This document shows, one piece after another, positions 12,881 through 24,160 of a stretch of 64,000 nucleotides of DNA; within the stretch, counting starts at the first letter, position 1, and the number at the start of each line of letters is the position of its first letter. The translations under genes and the position numbers were made by a program. A model generated the notes under the pieces. That model made no database searches. It worked only from the letters and a program-made list of their open reading frames with translations, and was not told the origin of the DNA. This DNA comes from Okapia johnstoni (taxonomy: Eukaryota; Chordata; Mammalia; Artiodactyla; Giraffidae), in NCBI GenBank assembly GCA_024291935.2, contig CM044318.1, positions 84,082,001 to 84,146,000 on the forward strand, given 5' to 3'.

Positions 12881-13540
12881 CAGCTGACATGCCAGTCATG
12901 GCAGGGTCCGTCCTGCAGGCGGGTCCACTGAGCTCCGCTCTGCCCAGCAGAGCCTGAGGGCGCCTCCTCTGCGGAGCTGAGGTCAGGCCGGCCCCTCCCC
13001 AGGCGTTCTGAGCATCCCCCAGGGACCCCAGACGTCTGTGCACACACCTGGCCTGTGTGTCCAGGGGCTGGCGGGCAGGTAGGCACGGGGCTGGACGTGG
13101 AGGCTCCCATCACCATTCCCCCCAGCTGCCTTCCACGGCCTCCCCACACCCTGGTAACTCTACCTCCACCTGTCCAGAATTCAGCCTCCTGAACCCCCAG
13201 ACTTCTGCATCTCCCAGGAACCCCAACTGGGCTCTGCCTGTGTGGAGGGTGTGTGCATGCCGTGGGCAGCGTGAAGCCCGAAACTCCAGAGCCCAGGACG
13301 GGCCTCCAGATGCAGGGCACCCTCCTTCCCCTGGCGCTCTCTGCCCTGGCTGCCTGCGTGAGGCCCAGCAGCTCACCCCCGACCTCTTTGTCCTTGTCTG
13401 AACAAGGCAGAAGCGGTGCCCGCCTCCCTGGGTGGCTGTCGGGTGGGAGGGGACTCAGACCAGACACCCTACTCAGCGTTGCCTCCTCCATTTCCCCCGC
13501 CTCGTATCTCCCCTTTTCCCTTCCTGACGTGGACTTCTTT

Positions 13541-13665
13541 GTTGTTGTTCAGTCGCTAAGTTGTGTCCAACTTTGCAACCCCATGGACTGCAGCATGCCA
13601 GGCTTCCCTGTCCTCCACGATCTCCCGGAGTTTGCTCACGTTCACGTCCATGAACTTCTTGGCTG
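13541..13665 (-). mobile_element. BovB 3'-end fragment, antisense
   Basis: TTGTTGTTCAGTCGCTAAG and CATGGACTGCAGCATGCCAG followed by GTCCTCCACGATCTCCCGGA are the 3' end of BovB in reverse. Short and truncated. Confidence 0.75.
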
Positions 13666-16138
13666 GTCTCCTTTTAATGATGTTTCCCTGGTTTTGCACT
13701 TAGACGCATCCTATTGCTTTTGTACGAAAGCAATTAAGTTCCACCTTTACCAGCTCAGATAAAAAGCACCCTGTTTTGCCTCTTTTCCTTTTTAACAAGC
13801 AAAGCCTCTTCCAAAAGGCAGGATCACTCTGGATACAGGAGGAACTTGCTAAGTCTGCACATTATCCTGTTTAAGGGTTTTTTACGGCTGTTACTGAAAC
13901 CTCTCATCCATGTAAGCATGTTCACACCTGAAGCTCGGGAAAGGTCTGGGTTTGTTTCCCTTTTACTGTGAAAATATTTCTTTCTTTTTCATTTTGTTCT
14001 TCCTCAATGCATAAAGCTATAATAATAATAATCTCGGCCCTGGGGTTATTTTCTTGATTTTCTGGAACACAGGCCTGGATGGGATCAGGCTAGATAGTCG
14101 AGGACCCGAGGCTCGCCGTCGTCCTAGTTTCCCAGAGGGTTGATGGGGAGGCTGGAGGGGTTCAGTCTGGCGCCCGGCAGGCAGAAAGGGCTTGACTTGT
14201 CTTCATAGGGTGATTTCAGAAAGTTGGGGCTGCGCTGCCCAGGGTGGACGCTCCCTGGCTGGCTGTGCTCTGGTGGCAGTTGCTTTCCCCAGCAGCATCC
14301 TCTCTTGGTGGCCTGCGGGATGGGGGGAGGCCGGGCACCCTGGGTTCATCCGCAGGGGTGGGGAGGGGGGTCCCTGACTGTAGGTGAACGGCGGTGCTTG
14401 CTGGTTTTCTGGGGTCGAAGCTGCCTTTCTGCCCTCGAGGTCCATCAGCAGGCAGAAGCCTGCTCCTCGGGGTCTTCACTGTGCTCCTAGCCCAGGAGCG
14501 TGGCCCGCGGCTCTAGGAATGGTGGCTGTCTCTGTCTGTGCACGCACGCCACGCCATGTGCACAGGTGGGCCTTGAAGGGTCCCTAAAGCTGTCTGGGGT
14601 CACCTGAGAGGGGGCGATGGCTGGCCTCACTCTTTCTGCTTTGCCCTGCACTGAAGGGCTGGATAAGCAGCCGCATGGAGACCCCTCACCTGGGTCAGAG
14701 GGGTCCCTCCGGTCAGGCCGACCTGGCTAGGACCACAGCCGGATGCTGGCTGCAGGCGGCCAGCAAGCAGCCTGGCCCCCAAGATGGAAGGAGTGGGTGC
14801 ACCCAGGGCTGCCCTCCCCGCCCCCTCTCTAGGCAGAGCCGGGCAGGCCTGAGGTGGCCTCAGCGTGGTTCCAACTTCAGCTGGGGGCCTGGGAGCTTCC
14901 CTCAGCTTTGCAGACCAGAGGAGGATGCACTGGGATCCTAGAAAACACCGAGCTTCCCCTGCCTGTCTCATCCCTGATTCTCAGAACCTTCTAGAAAGGG
15001 AAGTGGGGGGAAATGGGCACACATTCTAAGCCATGGTGTTCAGGCTCAGAGGCAGTAAGGAGCCGTCTTTGTCTGCAGTTGAACAAGGGTCTGCGTGGCT
15101 CTGCTACCTCCGAGCCAGGAGTTTCTGGGGAGCCCCGAGGCCTCTCCCTGGGAGGCACCCCCACAGCCACCCCAGGCCCTGAGCCCACCGCCTGCCCAGG
15201 CTGAGTGCTCACCCCCAAGCTCTTCCATCTTCTCTTCCTCCAGCTGCCCCTGAAGGTCACTGTGACCCCTGCTCCTCCGGAAAGATTGGGGGGCAGGGGA
15301 CACAGTGCACTTGACCCTGGCTTTGCCCCCCAGAGGAGGTGTCAGAGGGCAAGGGCTTGGAGGAAGCTCAGCCCGGTTCTGTTCCTGGACCCCGGCTCCC
15401 AGGACAGCTGAGTGCTCCGACATTAAAGCAGAGGGGGACAAGGGAGAGGACGTGTGTTAGGGTTGGGGCTGACTGGGGCTCTGATTACGGGCTGGCCTAA
15501 GCTCCCTGCCCACCCGCTCTGGGTGCACACACCTGGGGCTCAGGGGCTGCTGGCATCCTGGCCCCACCTGATTCGTCGGTGGCTCCAGGGCATTAGTGTG
15601 GGAACACCTGGATCGGTCCGAGCTGTTTCCCAAGCTTGTTTGCAGAGAAATTGTCCTCTGGTGGGGCAACAGGGAGCTTATCTCCCCCATCAAGGACCAT
15701 CCCAGGAGGGTACAGCATCCACACAGACGCAGAGAGAGCAGACAAGGTGTAGACGTTCTCGACGAGGACCACAGAGGGAGTGGGGGTTCAGACTGCAGGC
15801 CATGGGCCCAGTCATGGAAACAGGAGCAGCTTCCCTCCTCTCTCTCCCCACCACGGGCTGTGTCCACAGTTCTGGCTGCTTCCTGGGGGGCGGGGTGGGG
15901 TGATGGGGAGCAGGTCTTCTCAAAATACCAGTGGTCACTTGGCTGAGTTTAAGGTTCCCAGCCGCATGTGTAATGGTGCCCTGGCAAACCGTGGGGTTGG
16001 TAGTTCTAACAACCGGCTCAGGCTGATGCTTACAGTTGACAAGACTCAATCACATTTGTTATCTCGTTGGATCCTCCTAATTTACCAATTGGGAAGGAAG
16101 ATCAGAAACGCTAAGTGTTCTGGCAAAGGCCGTCATCC

Positions 16139-16195
16139 CTGGAGAGAAAGAGAAAGAAGGGTAGAGACAGAGAGAAAGAAAGAGAAACACTCAAC
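16139..16195. repeat. Polypurine (GA-rich) tract
   Basis: A run made almost only of A and G (AGAGAAAGAGAAAGAAGGGT and similar). Low-complexity DNA. Confidence 0.7.
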
Positions 16196-16863
16196 ACAGC
16201 CGGGCTTTCTGTCTCGGGGAAGATGGAATCTGCTCTGATTTGCCTAAGGGTTTTATTTCCTTCCACCTCGTTCACTGAGCATCACCCCCTGTGCCAGATG
16301 GACACATGCGTGAGAGCCGCTCCGCCCTCAGGAAGCCCCCGGGGCAGGGGTCATTCTCTCCAGCAGAACGAACTTTACCGTAGTCCTGCTGGGAAGCTTT
16401 TCCTGGACGTCTTTAAGGGAACTGTCCACACCGTTGCCGGAGACCCTTGGTCCTCCTTATCCCGGGCAGATCCCGGGGCTTCCCAGGGACCATGTTCTCT
16501 GCATGCGGTCCCCTTTGCCTCGTGATGCCCTCTGATCCTCGTCCCACCCCCAGCCTGGACCGCTCGACGCTTCACTGAAGACACCCCTCTCCCCGGCAGC
16601 CTGTCAGACCTCCCTGGAGGGGGCAGGCATCCCTGCCAGGTGCTGCCAGCTTGTGTGCCCACCCCTCCGGACACGTCAGAGCTGGTCTGCACGGTAATTA
16701 TTCCGTTATCTCATTTCCCCCACCGAAACACAAGCTCTGAAGGAGGCAGGGCGGTGGTCCTTTCCTCCAGTTGTCTCTCCAGACTTTGGCCAACAGTCAA
16801 CTCGGTGAATATCATTGAAAGAGGAGAGAATGAATGAAGAAACAGTCAAACCAACAGAGAGCT

Positions 16864-17091
16864 GAGGTCTGCAGAGCTCACTCAGGCAGCCAGTGAACTC
16901 GGGTCTGGGAAGTCAAATGTGTGTGTAAACCTGGCCACTGAGGTCTGCAGAGCTCACTCAGGCAGCCAGTGAACTCGGGTCTGGGAAGTCAAATGTGTGT
17001 GTAAACCTGGCCACTGAGGTCTGCAGAGCTCACTCAGGCAGCCAGTGAACTCGGGTCTGGGAAGTAAAATGTGTGTGTAAACCTGGCCACT
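16864..17091. repeat. 76-bp minisatellite, three units
   Basis: Three head-to-tail units start at 16864, 16940 and 17016, each opening GAGGTCTGCAGAGCTCACTC and closing AAACCTGGCCACT. I see only one clear difference (GAAGTCAAAT becomes GAAGTAAAAT in the third), so the array is recent. Confidence 0.95.
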
Positions 17092-17394
17092 GAGGTCCAG
17101 TCCACCCCCCTTCATCTTTGGGCATCTCCATGGCCCACCCCAGCAGGGTGGATATGGTGTGGTCCAGGGCTCACCCAGCGGGGATCGCCTGGCCCTTGAA
17201 GTTGGCTGCCTTCTTCTCTGTTGTCTGTACTCCTGAGTGGGGGTCAGTGGAGGCCAGTGGGCCTCAGCACGGGGTGCCTTCTCCTTAGGGGACGATACTG
17301 GGAGGACCGTGTGGTCACCACCATTTGTCACTGTCATTCTGCTGAGTCCCAGGGCGCTTCTGTGTTAGCATTCAGCTAGTCGCTGTTTTAGGAA

Positions 17395-18540
17395 CTCTGT
17401 GCCCAAGGATGGATGGAAGTTGCAGGAAGCGCTGAGCTTTGCATTTACATCAAACAGCTCTTCTTCTTTGTTAACTTCACTCATTTTCAGCTCCAAGTTT
17501 CACCGTGCACGTACCAAAGGTGAGGTGACAGGTGTTAATGCTCTCATAGAAGACGAACTGCACAAACCATCAGAGGCCAGTTTGAGATCAGAGTCATTTT
17601 CAAACAGAAAATTCAAACAGTTAATTTCAATGGTGCTTGTGCTGTTTTTCCGTTTCATGGAATTCAGCCACAACTAGAAAATTCCCTCCATCAAAGGTAA
17701 GTGCCTGACATGATGGGTGCAAATGCAATGAGAGTTCAGCATGTATCGTACAGTTCTTTGCTTTGTCGGATCATATCAAGGTTGATGAATCTTAGTGTTT
17801 GTGGTAAATGTATCACCCATGGAATTGATTACAGTGTACAAAAATTTATAATTGTGTCCAAACCAACTGTCCCATCAGTTAAAATAGAAGCTGTAGATGT
17901 TAGACTTTATAAATGCTGATAGCTGCAAGAGTGATTGAAGCTGATGTTGACTTTTTAAAAATACTTCAGCTTGCATTTTCTCTTCTCTACTCATCATCAG
18001 ATTTCATTCGAAGAAGGATTTCTTAATCAACCTAAGTATCCAAAGATGGTGAACTTTTTCCCTAAGCAAGGCCCTCTTGGTTTTATTATGTTCTAAATGA
18101 TTTGGAAATTGAAGTAGTGTATTAGAATTTAGAAGAAGTAGTCAACAGATAGAACACCGAAAGACACAACCGCAAAGCAAAACCAAAAGCTCTCAGCTTT
18201 TGAAACTTTTGTAGAATTGCAGTTATTGAAAACATAGGTTATGAATAGGAAAACATTAAAATCTATTCCTACAAAAGCAAGGAAGGAGGAAAACAGTTTA
18301 ATGATGACAGCCCACAAGATGCTAATTTGAAAAATATTACAATTTTAGGAAGAAATGTACACATTAAGGATATTAAAAAATATATTCAAAGTGAAATATA
18401 TTAAGAACAAAGCTAAGAAATTGATTAGAGCTGGTGAATATGTGCTGAGAATAAACGTCCTATCCTCATTTTATCTTCACATAGTCAATATAAAAAGGTT
18501 ATTTTTTGTCCAAAAAATATTGCTGTAACGTGTGAAAAGT
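17395..18540. other. Unassigned AT-rich block
   Basis: About 1.1 kb markedly richer in A+T than its neighbours, bounded on the right by a Bov-tA and BovB. Short open pieces with ordinary amino-acid composition occur (17399-17677, 17701-17919) but are interrupted. I recognise neither a gene nor a repeat family. An old processed pseudogene or old repeat is possible. Confidence 0.3.
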
Positions 18541-18544
18541 GTGA

Positions 18545-18745
18545 AAGTGAACGTGTCAGTCACTCAGTCATGTTCAACTCTTTGCGCCCCATGGACTTCA
18601 GCTCCCCAGGCTCCTCTATCCATTGAATTTTCCAGGCAAGAATAGTGGAGTGGATAGCCATTCCCTTCCCCATGGGATCTTCCTGACCCAGGGATCAAAC
18701 CCAGGTCTCCTGCACTGAAGGCAGATTCTTTACCATCTGAACCTG
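18545..18745 (-). mobile_element. Bov-tA SINE, antisense
   Basis: CACTCAGTCATGTTCAACTC through GACCCAGGGATCAAACCCAG to GCAGATTCTTTACCATCTGA. Complete except for sequence divergence. Confidence 0.88.
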
Positions 18746-18884
18746 TGTTTAGATGTATTAATTTTGTTTTCTAGAATTTTTCAAAATTTAAAAAAAAATA
18801 GTTTTGAACATAACTATTAATAGATTTCCATTTTAACACCACAAAAATGCTCCTCAAAAATTAAATATTTTAGAAACCGCATTG

Positions 18885-20215
18885 TTGTTGTTCAGTTGCT
18901 CAGGCTTCCCTGTCCATCACCATCTCCTGGAGCTTACTCAAACTCATGTCCATTGAGTCATTGATGCCAATAAACCATCTCATAGTCTGTCATCCGATTC
19001 TCCTCCTGCCTTCACTCTTTCCCAGCATCAGGGTCTTTTCTAATGAGTCGGCTCTGCACTTCAGGTGGCCAAAGTATTGGAGCTTCAGCTTCAGTATGAG
19101 TCCTTCCAATGAATATTCAGGATTGATTTCCTTTAGGATGGACTGGTTGGATCTCCTTGCAGTCCAAGGGACTCTCAAGAGTTTTCTCCAACACCACAGT
19201 TCAAAAGCATCAATTCTTCAGTGCTCAGCTTTCTTTATGGTCCAACTCTCACATCCATACATGAATACTGGAAAAACCATAGCTTTGACTATATGGATTT
19301 TTGTTGGCAAAGTAATGTCTATGCTTTTTAATATACTGTCTAGGTTTGTCATAGCTTTTCTTCCAAGGAGCAAGTGTCTTTTAATTTTGTGGCTGCAGTC
19401 ACCATCTGCAGTGATTTTGGAGCCCAAGAAAATAAAGTCTGTCACTGTTTCCATTGTTTTCTCATCTATTTGCCATGAAGTAATGGCACTGGATGCCATG
19501 ATCTTAGTTTTCTGAATGTTGAGCTTTAAGACAGCTTTTCCACTCTCCTCTTTCACTTTCATCAAAAGGCTCTTTAGTTCCTCTTCGCTTTCTGTCATAA
19601 GGCTGGTGTCATCTGCATATCTGACGTTGTTGATATTTCTCCTGGCAATCTTGATTCCAGCTTGTGCTTCATCCAGTCTGGCATTTCATATGATGTACTC
19701 TGCATGTAAGTTAAATAAGCAGGGTGACAATATACAGCCTTGATGTATTCCTTTCCCAATTTGGAACCAGTCCATTGTTCCATGTCCAGTTCTAACTGTT
19801 GCTTTCTGACCTGGATACAGGTTTCTCAGGAGGCAGGTCAGGTGGTCTGATATTCCCATTTCTTTAAGAATTTTCCTCAGTTTGCTGTGATCCACACAGT
19901 CAAAGGTTTTGGCATAGTCAGTAAAGCAGAAGTAGATTTTTTTTGGAACTCTCTTGCTTTTTCAATGATCCTGTGGATGTTGGCAACTGGATCTCCAGTT
20001 TCTCTGCCTTTTCTAAATCCAGCTTGAACATCTGGAAGTTCTCAGTTCATGTACTGTTGAAACCTGGCTTGGAGAGTTTTGAGCATTACTTTGCTAGCGT
20101 GTGAGATGAGTGCAATTGTGTGGTAGTTTGAACATTCTTTGGCCTTGCCCTTCTTTGGGATTGGAATGAAAACTGATCTTTTCCAGTCCTGTGGACACTG
20201 CTGAGTTTTCTAGGT
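18885..20215 (-). mobile_element. BovB (RTE-clade) LINE fragment with broken reverse-transcriptase ORF
   Basis: A 1.3-kb 5'-truncated BovB on the minus strand. Reverse translation gives the C-terminal reverse-transcriptase region in pieces: a segment with QKATVRTGHGTMDWFQIGKG (19686-19895), the YADD-type active-site region near 19600-19625 in another frame, and a longer piece with KLNIQKTKIM and PVFMYGCESWTIKKAEH (19218-19598). Frame breaks between these pieces show it is dead. The last part of the BovB 3' end (near 18900) is also partly deleted. Confidence 0.92.
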
Positions 20216-21132
20216 TTGCATAGAAAGCACATAGCTGTCACTGTTTTAGCCCCTCCTTCACTCTCCAGAGTCCTGGTTTAGATGAGAAGCTACAGGACAT
20301 GTGTCCTGAGGGCTCTGGGTGCAGCGGCTTTAAATCCCGATGATAGCTCCTAAACCCTCATCAGCCCCTTTCTGAAGGAGCCCCATCTGTTTTTATGCTT
20401 GAGAACAATAGAACCTGGTTCTTTAAGCACGTGTGAGGGGCTGGAGAGAAGAAAGAAAGCGCTACCCTCGTGGGACTGCGCGGGGCAGCCTGACTCAGTC
20501 CGTCAGGACACTCAGGGCCAGCTGGGCAGGAGGGATCAGCCAGGCAGCCCCTCCTCAAAGACACCAGCTCATCCAGGACTCCAGCCCTAAATGCCCTGGT
20601 CTCCCCCCAGCTCCCCTCCCCATTCCTATGTCTAGCACCCCAACCTCACCTCTGTCCCTCCCCCATGCCCCCCAGAAAAAACTCAAGCCCCCCTCCCTTC
20701 CAGCCAAGCCCCAGGTCCCGCTCCTGTTGGTATCCACTAGAATGGCCCACAGCCCCTTGAAAACCAACATGTCACTCCCCGCAGGACAGCAGGACACTCT
20801 CCGTGGGATTTCGGTGAGCATCAGTGGGTGCTTTATCTCAGAAGCGCGGCTGGCCCATCACACGTCACGGGAGCTCACGTGTTCCTGTTTCATGCTCCAA
20901 GCTAAAATGACCTCTATCCTCAGCCTGGGGCCACCTCTCCCTGTCTCAGCTTATGAGCGAAGTCCCCTCCCATCCACCTCCTGGTCCCTCTGACGCCCAC
21001 TCCTCACACATCGCCTGATTGCCACCCACGTGAATTCCATCTCACATCCCACCTCCCTTCCCTTCCCATGTCCTGATTTAGTCCAGACCTACTCGATCTA
21101 TCACCTAGACCAGCACATCTCTAGTCATAATG

Positions 21133-21350
21133 TACGTGCCGTGCTAAGTCACTTCAATCGTGTCCAACTCTTTGTGACCCCATGGACTGTAGCCTGCCAG
21201 GCTCCTCTGTCCATGAGATTCTCCAGGCAAGAATCCCAGAGTGGGTTGCCATTTCCTTCTGCAGGGGATCTTCCCGACCCAGGGATTGAATCCAAGTCTC
21301 TTGGGTCTCCTGCATTGGCAGGAGGGTTCTTTACCACTAGCTCCACCTGG
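21133..21350 (-). mobile_element. Bov-tA SINE, antisense
   Basis: CAATCGTGTCCAACTCTTTG through GACCCAGGGATTGAATCC to TTTACCACTAGCTCCACCTG. Full-length. Confidence 0.9.
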
Positions 21351-21674
21351 CATAGAAAGCACCTAGGGTTCTTCTGAAGGGTGAGAGGTCTTGCATTCCT
21401 AACAAGCTCCCAGGACCACCCTGGAGCAGCAGAGGCTTACCCCCCACACCCCCACAGCCCCCCAACCCCATTTTGGGTGGCTCATGAAGGCTTCTGGTGC
21501 TCAGTCACTCTGGAAACATTCATGGCAGCTCATTGCTCAGAGTCGTTTCTCAGCTTCAGTCTGTGTGAGACCCATCACTCTGCATATATTTGGATTTCAA
21601 ACATCTGAAATCTGGAGTTAGGCCGCAGGCACTGGCATCTTTGTTCAATGCCCCCAGTGGTTCTATTAATATAG

Positions 21675-21813
21675 GTTTGAGAAGGGGGGTTGTTTTTTTT
21701 GGCTGCACCACACAGTTTGGGGGGGGGTGTCTTAGTTCCCCAACCAGGGGTTGAACCTGGGCCCCGAAAGGGAAAGTGCTGAGTCCTGATCATTGGACTG
21801 CCAGGGAACCCTA
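21675..21813 (-). mobile_element. CHR-type tRNA-derived SINE, antisense
   Basis: GGCTGCACCACACAGTTTGG, CTTAGTTCCCCAACCAGGGG, GAACCTGGGCCC and GGACTGCCAGGGAACCC match the artiodactyl/cetacean CHR SINE in reverse. Its internal tRNA-like part is recognisable. Confidence 0.75.
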
Positions 21814-22634
21814 ATAATGCAGGTTGTTGTTGGAAAACAAGACTCTAAGACCAGGCAGCCCCTTTAACCTGGCACTCAAGGGCCTTCTCAACGCAGCCCC
21901 ATTTTCTACCTTTGCTCTTCTCTGCTTCCTTCATGTACTGGAGCTCCAGCAGACCAAGCCGTCCCCTCTCTGGACAGTAGGTCAGCCTCTGCCTCCCTCA
22001 AGCCTCTGTCCCTCCCCGCTGTGTCCTGGTCGGACCCCTCAGCACTTGGCCTCTGCTACCTCCCAGATGCAGCCCTGCCCTCACCTCCCTTCCTTGGGGC
22101 TGCAGCTACACGTCCAGAACTGGGGGTGGGGTCTGGAAGAGGGGCCCTGTTTCCCGCTCGCCCTTCCCTGGAGTGGCTCTAGGGCAGGGACGGGACTGTA
22201 TTCATTTCCACATTTCCAGGACCAGCATCTACCTGCCCCAGAGTCATTTCCCACAGGAGAGTATTAAAAAGGCATCAGATGGAGTTAAAAAGGGAAATTT
22301 TAATCCAATGTATAGCTGGCTGACTTTTAATGGGTGTAAAACAAAGTCTGCTTTGTTGGAAATAACCTGTTTTGAAGATCTCAGTTCCATAGAGCAGTGT
22401 GCCTCACGCCCCGCAGTCCTTAACATTTGGTGGGCACACACGTAGGGATTAAATGCAAATTGTTAAAATTCAATGTGGGTTTAATTACTGTCTGAAGCAT
22501 TATTTTTGCACTGATTCGTGTTCATCAGGTCGCTTGTGTAAACTGTTTGCGGTGAGTGGTCGGGGACTGGCACGCTGTCATTGGCCACACAGCATAAGTG
22601 CTACAGTTACCGGACTCTAGGTGGTGGGGTCAGT

Positions 22635-22915
22635 TTGAACTCTGGAAGGACTGATGCTTAAGGCTGAAGCTCCAATTCTTTGGCCACCTGATGCAAAGAA
22701 CTGACTCACTGGAAAAGGCCCTGATGCTGAGATTGAAGGCGGGAGAAGGGCACGACAGAGGGTGAGATGGTTGGATGGCGAAACCAACGTGATGGACATG
22801 AGTTTGAGCAAGCTCCAGAAGTTGGTGATGGACAGGGAGGCCTGGCGTGCTGCAGTCCATGGGGTCGCAAAGAGTCAGACACGACTGAGCGACTGAACGG
22901 AACTGAACTGAGCTG
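22635..22915 (+). mobile_element. BovB 3' end, sense
   Basis: GGAAGGACTGATGCTTAAGG, CTTTGGCCACCTGATG, GGTTGGATGGCGAAACC, then GACACGACTGAGCGACTGAA and a GAACTGAACT tail typical of BovB. Confidence 0.9.
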
Positions 22916-22923
22916 AATGTTTA

Positions 22924-22937
22924 GTGCCCTCTGCTGG
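22924..22937 (-). promoter_or_regulatory. CTCF core-type motif
   Basis: The minus strand reads CCAGCAGAGGGCAC, a perfect match to CCASYAGRKGGCRS, about 10 bp beyond the end of a BovB fragment. Confidence 0.5.
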
Positions 22938-23182
22938 TCATATTGGGCAAATCACCTGCTGCTCCCAGAGACACCTGCAGACCTCACGGTGTCTGATACC
23001 TGATGGACAGTCTTGTCTGGCCTCCCCTTAGACCGTTGAACATTTGGAAGAGAGGGTTTTTTAATTAACCTATTGGTGAGAAAAGTGTTACACCTAGGAG
23101 TTCTGCCTCTCTGTGTTGTATTAAACCAGTTAATACTTTCTAATTAATTAGTTTGCTCAAATATTTTTTAGTGACCTCATTT

Positions 23183-23912
23183 CTTTTTATTTTCATTTCT
23201 TTATTGAAGTGTCATTAATTTAAAATATTGTCAGTTTCAAGTGCATAGCACTTGATTCAGTTTCTTATATATTCTTATATATATAAGATTCAGTTTCAGT
23301 TCAGTTCAGTTCAGTTCAGTCCCTCAGTCGTGTCCGACTCTTTGCGACCCCGTGGACTGCAGCACGCCAGGCCTCCCTGTCCATCACCAACTCCCAGAGT
23401 CCACCCAAACTCATGTCCATTGAGTCGGTGATGCCATCCAACCATCTCATCCTCTGTCTTCCCCTTCTCCTTCTGCCTTCAGTCTTTCCCAGCATCAGGG
23501 TCTTCTTTTTCAGATTCTTTTCCATTGTAGTTTATTATAAGGTATTGAATATAGTTCCCTGTGCTCTATAGTAGGTCCCTGTTGTTTACCTATTTTATGT
23601 ATAATAGTGTGTATATGTTAATCTCAAACATCTAATTTGTCTCTGTTTCCCCCCTCGTTCCCCTCTGGTAGCCACAGATTTGTTTCCTGTGTCTGTGAGT
23701 CTATTTCTGTTTTGTAAATAAGTTCACTTGTATCATTTTTTAGATTCCACATAAGTGGTATCATATGATATTTGTCTCTCTGACTTACTTCACTTAGTAT
23801 AATAATCTCTGGGTCCATCCATGTTGCTGTAAATGGCCTTATTTCATTGTAAAAGGAATGAGTACCATTCCATTGCATGTCTGTACCATGTCTTCTTTAT
23901 CCATATATTAAG
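23183..23912 (-). repeat. L1 LINE 3' region, antisense, interrupted by BovB
   Basis: TTTATTGAAGTGTCATTAAT..., TATTGAATATAGTTCCCTGT, TTTTGTAAATAAGTTCACTT and CCATCCATGTTGCTGTAAAT are the reverse of a common artiodactyl L1 3' end. BovB sits within it at about 23292-23511. Confidence 0.75.
23292..23511 (-). mobile_element. BovB 3' end inserted into an L1, antisense
   Basis: The repeated AGTTC units are the reversed BovB tail, followed by CCTCAGTCGTGTCCGACTC through GGTGATGCCATCCAACC to CCCAGCATCAGGGTC. AGATTC flanks it on both sides (23286-23291 and 23512-23517), fitting a 6-bp target duplication. Confidence 0.9.
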
Positions 23913-24094
23913 AGTATCATGACAGTACTCAATAACAATTTATTTAATACACCATACCCAGAGCTGCCTGTCAGGGGTTGAGAGCTTTTGTCTCCAATGG
24001 TTCTGGGTTCCATCTGGGGCTCTTGCATTTCCTCTGAACAGGATTTGGGCCGGTTCCCCATGGAGCCTCAATTTCTCAATCCTGAAGGGATTAT

Positions 24095-24160
24095 TGTGAG
24101 GGTGGTACCCATAGAAAAGGTCTAGCGCACAGTAGGTGCTCACAGAATGAGTGCTATTTT
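24095..24160 (+). repeat. MIR/L2-like tail
   Basis: GTCTAGCGCACAGTAGGTGC and CTCACAGAATGAGTG resemble the 3' end of old mammalian MIR/L2 elements. Confidence 0.45.

Noticed and set aside
12313..13491. 392-codon open frame on the minus strand
   Set aside because: It lies in GC- and CpG-rich intronic DNA with overlapping open frames on the other strand. The composition is Gly/Ser/Pro/Arg-rich, with no domain or splice context.
16864..17091. CRISPR-like spaced repeat
   Set aside because: Units are contiguous tandem copies with no unique spacers, in a mammalian intron.
19218..19598. Possible intact BovB ORF
   Set aside because: Pieces of the reverse transcriptase are in different frames and the element is truncated, so it is scored as a dead fragment.
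20218..21362. Shared 12-base CATAGAAAGCAC at 20219 and 21351, looking like flanks of a larger insertion
   Set aside because: The 1.1-kb segment between is mostly unique DNA plus a Bov-tA with its own ends; a chance or minor match is more likely.
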